A stretch of 64,000 bases of DNA from Bacteroidota bacterium. Its GTDB lineage: Bacteria > Bacteroidota > Rhodothermia > Rhodothermales > UBA10348. Below are positions 17,201 to 25,430 of this stretch, in pieces (the first letter of the stretch is position 1; every line of letters begins with the position of its first letter). The notes beneath the pieces were generated by a model that worked only from the letters and a program-made list of their open reading frames with translations, had not been told where the DNA came from and did not search any database. A program made the translations under genes and the position numbers. The stretch lies in assembly GCA_029262855.1 (NCBI GenBank), contig JAJCYP010000049.1, forward strand, positions 1 through 64,000, in the 5' to 3' direction.

Positions 17201-18083
17201 CCAGCGACAGCACTCCGAAGCTGTTCACAGACAACGGATCCTCCGGGTTGTAGTGGTAGCGTCTGAATGATCCGTTTGCGGTGTTCAGCACCGAAAGGCC
17301 GGCGTCACCATCCGACCAAATGGTGGCCACCCATACACGATCCACTAGCGGAAGCACATCATACACGTAGTCCGAGCCAATGGTGGCGGCATCGCCGCGC
17401 GCTTGGGAATAGTGGCCCAACGGATTACCCGAGATCCCGACATGGTGAAGCCCCTGGCCTACCGTGCCCACCCATACCGAGAGACCATTCGGATCGCCAC
17501 GCAGGACGGACACCCTTAAAGAATCGCTGCCCGAGAGATCTGTCCACTCGCCCGACTCGTCCAGCGGTCCGAACCCGGAATCAGTGCCCAGCCAGAGTTG
17601 ACCCGAGTCTCCAATCCACAGCGCGTTCGTGCCTTCATCGTAGAACTCCTCCGCGGGGCCTCCCGCTACCGGGACCGATGAGACCCCTCCTGATGTTGCC
17701 ACCAGCAGTCTGTCGCCGTCATGGTCCAGGTCGCGCACTTCTCCCCCAACATCCATGCGCTGCCGGATGGTCTGCGTGTAGAGGTCCAAGAGGACGATCT
17801 CGCCGGAGGCAGTTCCCAGCCAGACCCCCTCACTCGTGGCTTGCAAGGCGCTTACGTCCATGCCGATCGTCGCGCCGATCGGTCGGACTTGTCGGCCATC
17901 AAGCAGAACGACTCCGTTCTGCGTTCCCGCCCAGATCACGCCACGCGAATCCCGCACCATGGTCGTGACGGAATTGTCCAGAAGGCCGTCCCGGGTCGAG
18001 ATATGTCGAGTGACGACCTGCGCCTTGACCGGATGAGCCGCGAGGACGAGAATCAGCAGGGACAACAGGCTCAATGGCCGCAT
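14127..18083 (-). CDS. Hybrid two-component system sensor/regulator (HTCS), C-terminus frameshifted
   Basis: Start at ATG 18083, beginning a signal peptide (MRPLSLLSLLILVLAAHPVKAQ). Order: periplasmic two-component propeller repeats (about 25-680; many GVIWAGTQNG-like units), a Y_Y_Y-type Ig domain, one membrane helix (about 750), HisKA with phospho-acceptor His825 in NISHEFRTPL, HATPase with GTGIGLALTRELV, a receiver with Asp1128 in SDVMMPEMDG, and the start of an AraC-type HTH. HTCS proteins sense glycan fragments in the periplasm and control polysaccharide-utilisation genes directly. Here the AraC domain goes out of frame near 14272 and the ORF ends early at 14127, so DNA binding would be lost unless this is a sequencing error. 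The ATG overlaps the TGA of the TPR gene upstream by one base. Confidence 0.9.
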   Translation of the reverse strand: MRPLSLLSLLILVLAAHPVKAQVVTRHISTRDGLLDNSVTTMVRDSRGVIWAGTQNGVVLLDGRQVRPIGATIGMDVSALQATSEGVWLGTASGEIVLLDLYTQTIRQRMDVGGEVRDLDHDGDRLLVATSGGVSSVPVAGGPAEEFYDEGTNALWIGDSGQLWLGTDSGFGPLDESGEWTDLSGSDSLRVSVLRGDPNGLSVWVGTVGQGLHHVGISGNPLGHYSQARGDAATIGSDYVYDVLPLVDRVWVATIWSDGDAGLSVLNTANGSFRRYHYNPEDPLSVNSFGVLSLARSTENAILAGTLYGGISVVEPEHPPGRFIRPRALDSKGLLNHMDVGFAVAGAQGDLWVGYLGYGLDRYSAAGDSAPSPPVTYGPEPDAGQSLGASYVIDGALDEEGVLWIGSWSGLYRVGPEGPGVQVRLMQSGQREPRVFAVLPTSDAVWAGGQGNRVYRYDRVSERAEAYLLPVPQDASANSRTESFTLSDDGRLWTVSGGALYVFDGDEFVRVETPGMEERARFAAAAGDGTLWIGTQFNGLLSLDPGVAVLDRIGVARGLRHGAVTGMVLDGSILWVATDQGLHRVDTGSGRVLSLPESADVQANKFRQSKVTVDAAGVVRMAGLNGVYALDTHGLVLPNPVTGPALVSVAGGEMNGPNVVSASWRSREGLRLSFAVPSFSGQPIRYRYRLGDASEWRPAPENGAIDLSAAGSGSHRIEVAAEVAGAVSPATALTVEVGWPWWRHPAMLLFWVLLTMAGSVVWVQRRLVEAGRREAVLQAAVDERTNALRARNQELESANATIQGQAQRLTTLDAMKSRFFANISHEFRTPLALILGPVQDALNGRWGDLTNDETADLSMMRRQGHRLLTLVNQMLDLATLDAGRLVLEREPIDLVALSRTTVQAFSSFAERKGVTLRFSAKRDVVRTELDPGRMEQILNNLIGNALKFTPDGGTVSVTLSSKDGTSALAVRDTGPGISQEDQALLFDRFYSSDRHGRVDLPGTGIGLALTRELVGLHGGRIAVESEPGFGATFLVTVPTPLTTRQPDLTRSPSVDAAYWSEGSGERELPEPSGSEPGSPLILVVEDNPDISGYIARALSGHYRIAIESDGVQGLARARRDKPALVISDVMMPEMDGIALCQAIKSDDEISTTPVVLLTARADEESKMEGLGAGADDYLYKPFNTDELRVRAENLIMVRRLMQKAYSDGRIAVRVTDVDVPSEDQLLVEQAQAVVERHIGDTQFSATWLADEIGISARHLQRRLSAATGLTPVPSSGRCVFSVPEGCWSRERAMSRRWPTRWAMLIRNTSRGRFARCLE

Positions 18084-19603
18084 CACGACCCGCCTTCCAG
18101 TGCGCTCAGACGTTCGCCGGCCCGATGACGAACAAACGAGAAGTTGAGGTTCAGCGGACTGTTGTAAGACCTGACCCATCCGTAGAAATCGCGGGCACGG
18201 TCCGATTCTCCCAGTGCCTCATAAGCCTCGGCAATTCTGAACATGTTGTATGCCTCCGTGGCGTTGGCCTGCTCAAGTTCGTCTATCGCAGCTTGATACT
18301 CGCCCTCGGCGAGCGCCAGAATGCCCCGGATCTCGTGTACTGTCTGCCCCAAGTTGGGCGCGTCGAGTGCGATGGCGATCCGATCGGCCTCCTGGATTAT
18401 GGATTCCGCCGCGCTCAGGTCTCCATTCGCTACGGCAATCCGGGCAGAAAGGTACGCGTGGTTGAATCGGGCGAAGGCTTCCTGCCGCTCATCGCCGTCT
18501 GCTACTTCAATGCGATGCTCCAAAGCCTCGGTGGCCAGCATCTCGGCGCGATCGAGGTGACCCGCCTCCAGATGGCAGAGGGCCAAGTTAGATTTGTCCA
18601 GGGCCATCGCCGAGAGATCACCGCCCTTTCTGGACAGGCCGAGATTGCGTTCCAATTCAGCCAGTGCTTCTTGGGTCCTGCCTTGATCCACATAGGTCAC
18701 CGCCTTTGCCCAGTGGATTCCAGATCGCATGCCGTCGTGCGGGGCGATGGCATAGAGATCATCCAGCCTGGCTCTCGCCTCCTCCTGCCGACCCATCAGG
18801 AGGAGGTTTGAGGCCACTCCGATCTGAGCGGAGGGAAAGAGGGGCTCACGAGCCAGCGTTTGATCGTAGCTCGCAATGGAGTCCTCGTGACGACCCATCG
18901 CCAGCAGCAACTCTCCGTAGGAATCGTGCGCATTCGGGTTATCCGGATTCAGGTCAATGGCTGTTCGGAATGCGGCTTCAGCCTCCTCCATCCGGCCGAG
19001 ATTCTTCAGCGAATAACCCAGGATGTTGTACGCGGGGACGAAATCAGGGGCCCTCTCGGTCAGTTCGCCAAGCCTGGTCGCGGTCTTTTCGTCGTCCGTC
19101 CCAAAAGACGAGAGTGCGAACTGATATCGAATCCTGATGTCGTCGGGAAAGCGCTTTACCATTGCCTCCAAGATTTCGAGGCGGCCATCCCTGTTGCCGT
19201 CAAACGCGGCCTGAAGAGCGGCGAAGTGCATCTGCTCGCCCTCGGAGAGCGTGGCCTCTGGCAGGGCGGCCTGCATGCGCGTCAGTACCTGGCGAGACTC
19301 GAGAAATGTCGGGGATGCTCCCCGGAGAGCATCCATCGCCATCATGAAGTCTGGATCCAACTCCAAGGCCCTCTGGAGCAGGGGTCTGGCCGACTCGGTT
19401 TGCGCCATTTCTTGGAATCGCCGCGCTTCGTAGTATAGCTGGAGGGCGTCTGGCGAGGATGTCGTGATTTGCATCACCCGAGGTGCGGCGTCCTGTGCCG
19501 AGGCCCTTTGGAACCGGTTTGCCACAACGAGCGAGGTAGCCAAGAGGCCGCCAAGAATGAGGATGGTAAATTTGGTGCGTCCAGGGCGCGGTGGGGTAGT
19601 CAT
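18083..19603 (-). CDS. Membrane-anchored TPR protein coupled to the hybrid sensor
   Basis: 506 residues from ATG 19603; a TTG 18 bp upstream is a possible alternative. The N-terminus has a basic stretch and one hydrophobic helix (FTILILGGLLATSLVVA), likely a signal anchor or uncleaved signal. The rest is TPR repeats (for example AEAAFRTAIDLNPDNPNAHD). Its stop codon TGA shares a base with the start ATG of the hybrid two-component gene, so the two are translationally coupled. It probably acts as a periplasmic accessory or ligand-presentation partner of that sensor; this is inference from gene order. Confidence 0.85.
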   Translation of the reverse strand: MTTPPRPGRTKFTILILGGLLATSLVVANRFQRASAQDAAPRVMQITTSSPDALQLYYEARRFQEMAQTESARPLLQRALELDPDFMMAMDALRGASPTFLESRQVLTRMQAALPEATLSEGEQMHFAALQAAFDGNRDGRLEILEAMVKRFPDDIRIRYQFALSSFGTDDEKTATRLGELTERAPDFVPAYNILGYSLKNLGRMEEAEAAFRTAIDLNPDNPNAHDSYGELLLAMGRHEDSIASYDQTLAREPLFPSAQIGVASNLLLMGRQEEARARLDDLYAIAPHDGMRSGIHWAKAVTYVDQGRTQEALAELERNLGLSRKGGDLSAMALDKSNLALCHLEAGHLDRAEMLATEALEHRIEVADGDERQEAFARFNHAYLSARIAVANGDLSAAESIIQEADRIAIALDAPNLGQTVHEIRGILALAEGEYQAAIDELEQANATEAYNMFRIAEAYEALGESDRARDFYGWVRSYNSPLNLNFSFVRHRAGERLSALEGGS

Positions 19604-19715
19604 GTTGCTTCGAATTGACAAGTGCTAATTCCAGTATCCGAGCACACTCGGGTGACGCGGGGGACGGGAAGGGGGAAGAATCGGACACAAAGGCTCAGAC
19701 TGCCGGTCTGCCAAT

Positions 19716-19910
19716 CTTCCCATCGCGATCTACTGCCTGCTGGCGATTCCCGTCGGCTCCTATCTTGGGGTTCTCCCGTTGATTCTGGAGCCCAGCGTGC
19801 GGGCCCAGTTTCTGGTCCCCATGACTGTGGCTCTCGGTCTTGGGATCGTTTTCGCTACCGCGATTATCTTGTTGCTCGTCCCGGCCCTGACCATGTGGCA
19901 GTATCCCTAA
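19716..19910 (+). pseudogene. C-terminal relic of an RND efflux transporter
   Basis: In one plus frame, 64 codons followed by TAA read like the last membrane helices of an AcrB/HAE1-type inner membrane pump: LPLILEPSVRAQFLVPMTVA, then LGIVFATAIILLLVPALTMW. The pattern AQFL(I/V)PM...GxxFAT...LVPAL is conserved at the end of RND transporters. No matching upstream part exists: the sequence before 19716 has no RND-like residues and the divergent TPR gene begins at 19603. It is a decayed fragment. Confidence 0.65.
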
Positions 19911-19983
19911 CCGAGTGGTTCGGGAGCAGATCTGCCGCATCGACATCACAGCCAACCCCGCCCCCCAGCCCGCTACGAAGTCC

Positions 19984-20799
19984 ATGAGTACCATCACCGG
20001 AAAAACCGCTCTCATTACTGGTGGTGCTTCCGGCATTGGCCTCGGACTGGCCAGGGAGCTTCTGGCCCAGGGAGCAGCCCGCGTCGTCCTGTGGGACATC
20101 AGCCGGGAGGGCCTGGCGCGGGAGGCGTCGGCCCTGGAGGCCGCCGGTCACGTGGTCACAACCTTTGCGGTGGACGTGACAGACACGGCCGCCATGGCGC
20201 AGGGCGTCGCCCGACTCGACGAGGCCGGGATCAAGATCGATATCTTGGTCAACAACGCCGGTATCATCGTCGGCAAGGACTTCGCCGAACACAGCGAAGT
20301 CGAAATCGCCCGGACGATGGCCATCAACGCCGAGGCCCCGATGCAGTTGACGCGCCTCATCCTCCCAGGGATGCTGGAGCGCGGCTCCGGGCACATTGTC
20401 AACATCGCCTCGGCGGCAGGATTGGTGTCCAACCCCAAGATGTCCGTCTACGTGGGCTCCAAGTTCGCGCTGACCGGCTGGTCAGACTCGCTCCGGCTCG
20501 AGATGCAGCGCGGTAAGACGGGTATCAAGGTGCTGACGGTCGCGCCGTTCTACATCAATACCGGCATGTTTTCGGGGGTCCAATCGCCCATCATTCCCAT
20601 CCTCGAGCCTGAAGACGCGGTACGCCGCATCGTCCGGGGAATTCGACGGGACAGAATCCACGCCCGCATGCCCTGGATTGTCGGCTGGGTGCCACTCCTG
20701 AAGGGTGTCCTGCCAACCCGGGTGTTTGACTGGGTGGCGGGCGACGTGTTCGGCATGCATCGATCCATGGAGCACTTCAAGGGTCGCAGCCAAGACTGA
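19984..20799 (+). CDS. Short-chain dehydrogenase/reductase (SDR)
   Basis: 271 residues; ATG 19984 chosen because MSTITGKTALITGG is the typical SDR start. Rossmann motif TGGASGIG, NNAG motif (LVNNAGIIVG), catalytic Ser in NIASAAGLV and YVGSK as the YxxxK pair. Likely an NAD(P)-dependent oxidoreductase in the cytoplasm. The C-terminal extension (PWIVGWVPLLKGVLPTRVFD) is hydrophobic and resembles fatty-acyl or sterol-type SDRs that bind membranes. Substrate unknown. First of three plus-strand genes followed by the HmuY-like gene and xylulokinase, with loose spacing. Confidence 0.9.
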   Translation: MSTITGKTALITGGASGIGLGLARELLAQGAARVVLWDISREGLAREASALEAAGHVVTTFAVDVTDTAAMAQGVARLDEAGIKIDILVNNAGIIVGKDFAEHSEVEIARTMAINAEAPMQLTRLILPGMLERGSGHIVNIASAAGLVSNPKMSVYVGSKFALTGWSDSLRLEMQRGKTGIKVLTVAPFYINTGMFSGVQSPIIPILEPEDAVRRIVRGIRRDRIHARMPWIVGWVPLLKGVLPTRVFDWVAGDVFGMHRSMEHFKGRSQD

Positions 20800-20904
20800 G
20801 GACTCAACATGCACATTCCCGCTGTAGACGTGGACGAAGGATCCCCAATTTCCGACGGTCGTACGGCACGATGAAACTTCAACGATCCCATTTCCGAGAG
20901 ACCG

Positions 20905-21402
20905 ATGCGCGCGATCCCCTTTCTACTCGTACTGATCCTGCTGAGCATTCCAGCCTTGGCCCAGGACTCGGCTGTAAAGACGGCCGACAACATCTACGTG
21001 GCCGACGGTCTGGTGTACTACAGCCTGAAGAACAACGCAATTGTCTCGGCCGATGAGAAGACGGCCACAAACTGGGACATCCTGATCAATGGCGTGGAGA
21101 TGCACGCCAACCGGGCCGGCCTCGTCATCACCGCGGCCTTCGATGAAGTCTCTGAGGCTCCGCTGGAGGGCATGAAGAACGGGATGATGAAGACGGCCGA
21201 GGGAGAGGTCTGGTACAACTACGACATGAACACGCACGAGATCACGCCCAGGGAAGGCATGACCTTCGTCCTCATGCTGGCCGATGACTCCTACGCGAAG
21301 CTCACCGTGGACAGCTACTACCACCGCATCACGGAGGACCCGCGCTATATGTCGTTCCGGTATGAAATCGCCAAGGACGGCGGGCGGGCGTTTACCGACT
21401 AG
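20905..21402 (+). CDS. Secreted HmuY-like protein
   Basis: 165 residues with a clear signal peptide (MRAIPFLLVLILLSIPALAQ). The mature part has YVADGLVYYSLKNNAIVSAD, TNWDILINGVEMHANR, then TFVLMLADDSYAKLTVDSYY and MSFRYEIAKDG. The order of blocks (a strand, NWDIxxxG, a long insert, xxxYAKLxxxSYY, FRY) matches HmuY-type haemophore domains of Bacteroidota, but the heme-ligand histidines cannot be assigned from sequence alone. It might bind another ligand. It lies 21 bp upstream of xylulokinase with no obvious functional link. Confidence 0.65.
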   Translation: MRAIPFLLVLILLSIPALAQDSAVKTADNIYVADGLVYYSLKNNAIVSADEKTATNWDILINGVEMHANRAGLVITAAFDEVSEAPLEGMKNGMMKTAEGEVWYNYDMNTHEITPREGMTFVLMLADDSYAKLTVDSYYHRITEDPRYMSFRYEIAKDGGRAFTD

Positions 21403-21423
21403 CCGGAGCGCGCACCAACCATC

Positions 21424-22902
21424 ATGCGCTTTACGCTGGGTCTGGACATATCCACGACTGCCACCAAGGCGCTCCTGCTCGCGGACTCGGGCGAGGTTAT
21501 CGGTGTGGCTTCGGCTCCGCACCGACTCCACGCTCCCCGCCCCCTTTGGAGTGAGCAGGACCCGGATGAATGGTGGAGCGCCTGCCAGGCTGCAATCGCC
21601 CGACTTCTGACTGATACCGGGGTGTCCGCCTCGGAGATAACGGGCATCGGACTCTCGGGGCAGATGCATGGCCTGGTGCTTCTGAGCGCGGCCGGAGAAG
21701 TACTTCGCCCGGCCATTCTCTGGAACGATCAGCGTGCCAGCGACGAGTGCCGGTTGATCCGCGACACCTTCGGTCTCGAGCGGCTGGTGGCCATCACCGG
21801 GAATGACGCCTTCCCGGGGTTCAGCGCGCCCAAACTACTGTGGGTGCGAGAGCACGAGCCGGAGGTTTACGCGCGGATCAGGCAGGTCCTGCTTCCAAAG
21901 GACTACATTCGATGGAAGCTGTCCGGCGAGTTCGCCACTGACCGCGCGGGGGCCGGAGGCACCCTGTTGTTGGACCTCCGAACCCGCGACTGGTCGGCGC
22001 GCATTCTTGAGGGGCTGGATATTCCCAGGGCGTGGCTTCCTGACACGCACGAGGGCAGCGAGGTGACCTCCAGCGTCAGTGCCGCCAGTGCCGAGGCTAC
22101 CGGGTTGCAAGAGGGCACACCGATTGTCGGAGGTGGAGGCGACCAGGCCGCGCAAGCCGTAGGTGTGGGCGCCGTGTCCCCGGACGTTTATGCGCTCACC
22201 GTCGGCACCTCGGGAGTCGTGTTTGCGCCCTGCAGCCACCCGATCACCGACCCCTCCGGCTGTGCGCACGCATTCCCCCACGCCGTGGCGGGACAGTGGC
22301 ACGTGATGGGAGTCATGCTCTCGGCTGCCGGTAGCCTGCAGTGGTTCCGGGACACGGTGGCGCCGGATGCCTCGTTCGACGAACTCGTCGGTGAGGCTGC
22401 CGACGTTCCTCCCGGGGCCCACGGGCTCACCTTCCTCCCCTATCTCAGCGGGGAGCGTACCCCTCACGCGGATCCGCTCGCGCGGGCTTCGTTCGTCGGG
22501 CTGACGTTGAGCCATTCCCGGGGACACATGACCCGGGCCGTCCTGGAGGGCGTCGCGTTCGGACTGAAGGACAACCTGCGTCTGCTCGCCGAGGCCGGCC
22601 TTCCGGCACCGGCTCAGATCCGGGCAAGTGGTGGGGCCCTCAAGAGCCGCGTCTGGGGCCAACTATTGGCCGACGTCCTTGGGGTCGCACTGGTGACGGT
22701 CGACGCCACCGAGGGTGCCGCCTTGGGCGCGGGGATGCTGGCCGGCGTGGGAGTTGGGGTCTGGCGGGACATTGAGACGGCCGCAGGGGCTTGCGTGAGG
22801 ACCGGTCCATTGATCAAGCCGGACGCTCGGACCGGGCAGAGCTACGCCGCGGCCTGCGAGCGATTCAGGAAGCTCTATCCGGCCATCTCTGCGGTGCGGT
22901 AG
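21424..22902 (+). CDS. xylB: Xylulokinase
   Basis: 492 residues, FGGY carbohydrate kinase. MRFTLGLDISTTATKALLL is the N-terminal phosphate-binding motif, GLSGQMHGLVLL and WNDQR are xylulokinase signatures, and GGGGDQAAQAVGVGAV plus GTSGVVF form the second ATP-binding half. It converts D-xylulose plus ATP to xylulose 5-phosphate, feeding the pentose phosphate pathway. Length is normal for XylB. No xylose isomerase or xylose transporter is present in this window, so the substrate pathway is incomplete here. Confidence 0.92.
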   Translation: MRFTLGLDISTTATKALLLADSGEVIGVASAPHRLHAPRPLWSEQDPDEWWSACQAAIARLLTDTGVSASEITGIGLSGQMHGLVLLSAAGEVLRPAILWNDQRASDECRLIRDTFGLERLVAITGNDAFPGFSAPKLLWVREHEPEVYARIRQVLLPKDYIRWKLSGEFATDRAGAGGTLLLDLRTRDWSARILEGLDIPRAWLPDTHEGSEVTSSVSAASAEATGLQEGTPIVGGGGDQAAQAVGVGAVSPDVYALTVGTSGVVFAPCSHPITDPSGCAHAFPHAVAGQWHVMGVMLSAAGSLQWFRDTVAPDASFDELVGEAADVPPGAHGLTFLPYLSGERTPHADPLARASFVGLTLSHSRGHMTRAVLEGVAFGLKDNLRLLAEAGLPAPAQIRASGGALKSRVWGQLLADVLGVALVTVDATEGAALGAGMLAGVGVGVWRDIETAAGACVRTGPLIKPDARTGQSYAAACERFRKLYPAISAVR

Positions 22903-22914
22903 CCGCTCGGGGTT

Positions 22915-24375
22915 TCATCTCAAATCGGGCACTACGGTCAGGCCCTCCTCCAACGCACGGAACAGGACGGAATCAATCGCCACCGGGGTCCTCGCCCGGA
23001 GCGACGCTATCAATTGGAACTCAGCCACGATCGGTGCCAGGGCGGCCTTCATTCCGGTGGTATCGCCATCGGCCGCTCTGACCGACCTGTCGAACCAGCC
23101 GGCGCGAATGGCTGCCTGCGCGATCAACGAGTCCGGGACAAAGCCGGGATTTACGCGCAACTCATTCCTGATCATCCCGGCCAGGCGCAATCGTGTTGTT
23201 TCCCACACGAGTTCGTCTGCGGCCTCGTTCTCAAGACCCCTTCGCTCTGCCTCCAGCGCAAATACTTCGTTGCGAAGCGCCCGGCCGACAGACCGGACCG
23301 TGCGAAGGCGAGCCTCCTCAAACGGAAGATCCTCCATCCAGAGGACATAATCCCCCGCGGTGAACGAGCGCTCCCTCCCGTTCAGCGTATAGGTGGCCAA
23401 AACCGTCTGGGGGCTCATGACACTCCGAAGGCTGTCGATGACCAGCCGCTTTGCCATTTCGTCGGCACTGGCTATCTCCGGTTGAGGGTTTACCTCAAGC
23501 GTCAGGTCGTCAATCAGCGCCGCCAGACCGCCGATAGCCGGGCCGTTCGCCTGCACCTCCAGGCCATCCATGAACTGGCGAACGAACGCGTCGCCTTCCA
23601 GCTTTCGCCGACGCAGTCGGAACTGGCTCTCGATTCCCTCCCGCTTGGTCTGATACTCAGATTCGGTAAGGAGCGGATTGACGATGATGCGCTCGCTCTT
23701 GATGATGTGCCAGCCCATTCGGGACTCGACTGGAGCGGAGAACGCACCTTCTTCGAGTGAAAATGCGGCTTCGGCAAACGCATCGTCCGTCTCGAAGTAG
23801 CCAATCGGACCCAGATTGCCGGCCGATGAGTCTCCCGGAACGCCGTAAAGGTCCTGCGCCTCCCGCAGAAAATCCTTGCCGGCCCTGAGCCTGTTGTAGG
23901 ACTCCAGCGCTTCCGCCTCGGATCGATAGAAGAGGTGGCTGACGACAACCTTTGCCTTCCATCGCGCAAACGCCTGGCGCACCTCCGCGTCGGTCGGGGG
24001 CGGGAGTGTCTCGAGGAGGGCCTCGTGGAAGAACACCGTTCCGAGGGCCTTCTTGCGCTCACGCTCTCGGAAGACCTGGAAGGCCGAATCCTCGGCCACA
24101 CCCTGACGTTCGGCCTCCCCTGCCAGGAGGACCACGTCAATCAGGTTTTCGAGGTGCCCCCTGCGGTTCGACTCCGTATCATTCTGACCCGTGCGGATCA
24201 GGAAGTCTACATACGTCCTCTCGAACCAGGAGTCTGAGATCCTCTCGGTACCGACCTCGGCGAGAGGCCGGACACTGAGCGGTTCGTCCGCAGGTCCGCA
24301 GCCTCCAAGGACCGCGACCAGTAACCCAACGCGAATCAGGCGGCCGCCCGGACGCCTAAAGGCTGCAACAAGCAA
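22915..24375 (-). CDS. SurA/PpiC-type peptidyl-prolyl isomerase lipoprotein
   Basis: 486 residues from a TTG start at 24375, 8 bp after the PorV-like stop, indicating coupling; no in-frame ATG gives the signal. Lipobox around Cys26 (LLVAVLGGC). SurA-N-like helices follow (about 35-130), then a parvulin rotamase domain about 140-235 (VVVSHLFYRSEAEALESYNR, GNLGPIGYFETDDAFAEAAF, SRMGWHIIKSERI). It should chaperone outer-membrane proteins in the periplasm. As the last gene of the CBM9/TonB/PorV operon it may be dedicated to folding that set. Confidence 0.85.
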   Translation of the reverse strand: MLVAAFRRPGGRLIRVGLLVAVLGGCGPADEPLSVRPLAEVGTERISDSWFERTYVDFLIRTGQNDTESNRRGHLENLIDVVLLAGEAERQGVAEDSAFQVFRERERKKALGTVFFHEALLETLPPPTDAEVRQAFARWKAKVVVSHLFYRSEAEALESYNRLRAGKDFLREAQDLYGVPGDSSAGNLGPIGYFETDDAFAEAAFSLEEGAFSAPVESRMGWHIIKSERIIVNPLLTESEYQTKREGIESQFRLRRRKLEGDAFVRQFMDGLEVQANGPAIGGLAALIDDLTLEVNPQPEIASADEMAKRLVIDSLRSVMSPQTVLATYTLNGRERSFTAGDYVLWMEDLPFEEARLRTVRSVGRALRNEVFALEAERRGLENEAADELVWETTRLRLAGMIRNELRVNPGFVPDSLIAQAAIRAGWFDRSVRAADGDTTGMKAALAPIVAEFQLIASLRARTPVAIDSVLFRALEEGLTVVPDLR

Positions 24376-24383
24376 AATGGCTT

Positions 24384-25418
24384 CTAGAAGTGAATGCGGA
24401 AGTCAAACATCCGAACATCATCCAGAAGGTCAAACGGCACGTACGCGAAGTCGAAGCCAAATCGGGCCTTGGCAACCTGGACATCCAGACCCACGCCATA
24501 GGTGAGATGTGAGTCGACGGTGTCCTCAAGGAACGCATCCTTGTAGCCCACGCGCGCCTCGAACGAAAACGTACGGTTACCATATTTGAACTGGCCGCCG
24601 AAGTCCGAATTCAGATTGTTGTCGTTCGTCTGGTTGGCATCAGCCAGTGCAACCACTTCCATGTTTCCGCTCTTGTAGACCGGAAGGGCCACGCCAAACT
24701 TGAACGCAATCGGCAAGTCCCAACTGTCCATGCGAATCCGAACCGGGATGCTTTCGGAAGTACCCGCATTGCCGGGCGCGATGTCCACGTTGCTCTCCGA
24801 GTTGATGCCGTCCATGGTCATCTTGCCACCAAAGTTCATGATGGATGCAGCGATCTGCATGCCATTCAGGTAGTCGGTGACCAGCACAAATCCGAAGTCG
24901 AAGGCAACGGTGCTCGCCGACATGTCGCGGATGCGCTGCGAGACAAACTTGGCGGTACCACCGAAGTGGAACTGCGGCGTGAGCGGCGTGGCATAGGTCA
25001 AGCCGAAGCTCAGGTCTCCGGCATCGAAGGTCTCGCCGGTACCCTCCGGTCTGGCCACGGTGCGGACATCCATTGAGCCGTAGTCAACCGAGGCGATGCT
25101 GAGGCCAATCACACCGGAACCACCCGCGGGGACCACCACGGCTGCGGCGTTGTAGTCGATGTCCGCCAACCAGTTGTGATGGCTGAAGAAGGCACCCCCA
25201 CGATGACGCCCGAGGTAGGGCCGCGAGGCACCGCCGGGGTTCCAGAAGAGGGCATCGGCTCCCGTGGCAACCGATGTGTATGCGTGGCCCAGGGAGGTCC
25301 CCTTGGCGCCTGCGCCAATCGTCAGAAACGTGGCGGCGGTAGTGCCGGAGCGGGACTGCGCGCCGGCCATCGGGACAGCGGCGAGAGCGGCCAGGAGAAG
25401 GATCGGAAAGCGTTTCAT
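24384..25418 (-). CDS. PorV/PorQ-family outer membrane protein
   Basis: 344 residues with signal peptide (MKRFPILLLAALAAVPMAGAQ). GAGAKGTSLGHAYTSVATGADALFWNPGG is split here as AGAKGTSLGHAYTSV and DALFWNPGGAS, typical of the PorV/UPF0164 family; the rest alternates like a beta barrel and ends in DFRIHF with terminal Phe, as in outer-membrane proteins. PorV binds T9SS cargo and shuttles it to the surface. The neighbours upstream include two proteins with C-terminal sorting-like ends. Downstream gene starts 8 bp after its stop. Confidence 0.85.
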   Translation of the reverse strand: MKRFPILLLAALAAVPMAGAQSRSGTTAATFLTIGAGAKGTSLGHAYTSVATGADALFWNPGGASRPYLGRHRGGAFFSHHNWLADIDYNAAAVVVPAGGSGVIGLSIASVDYGSMDVRTVARPEGTGETFDAGDLSFGLTYATPLTPQFHFGGTAKFVSQRIRDMSASTVAFDFGFVLVTDYLNGMQIAASIMNFGGKMTMDGINSESNVDIAPGNAGTSESIPVRIRMDSWDLPIAFKFGVALPVYKSGNMEVVALADANQTNDNNLNSDFGGQFKYGNRTFSFEARVGYKDAFLEDTVDSHLTYGVGLDVQVAKARFGFDFAYVPFDLLDDVRMFDFRIHF

Positions 25419-25430
25419 ATCAGTTTCCTC

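Noticed and set aside
21835-22662. Minus-strand ORF of 275 codons
   Set aside because: Antisense shadow of xylulokinase with no recognisable fold.
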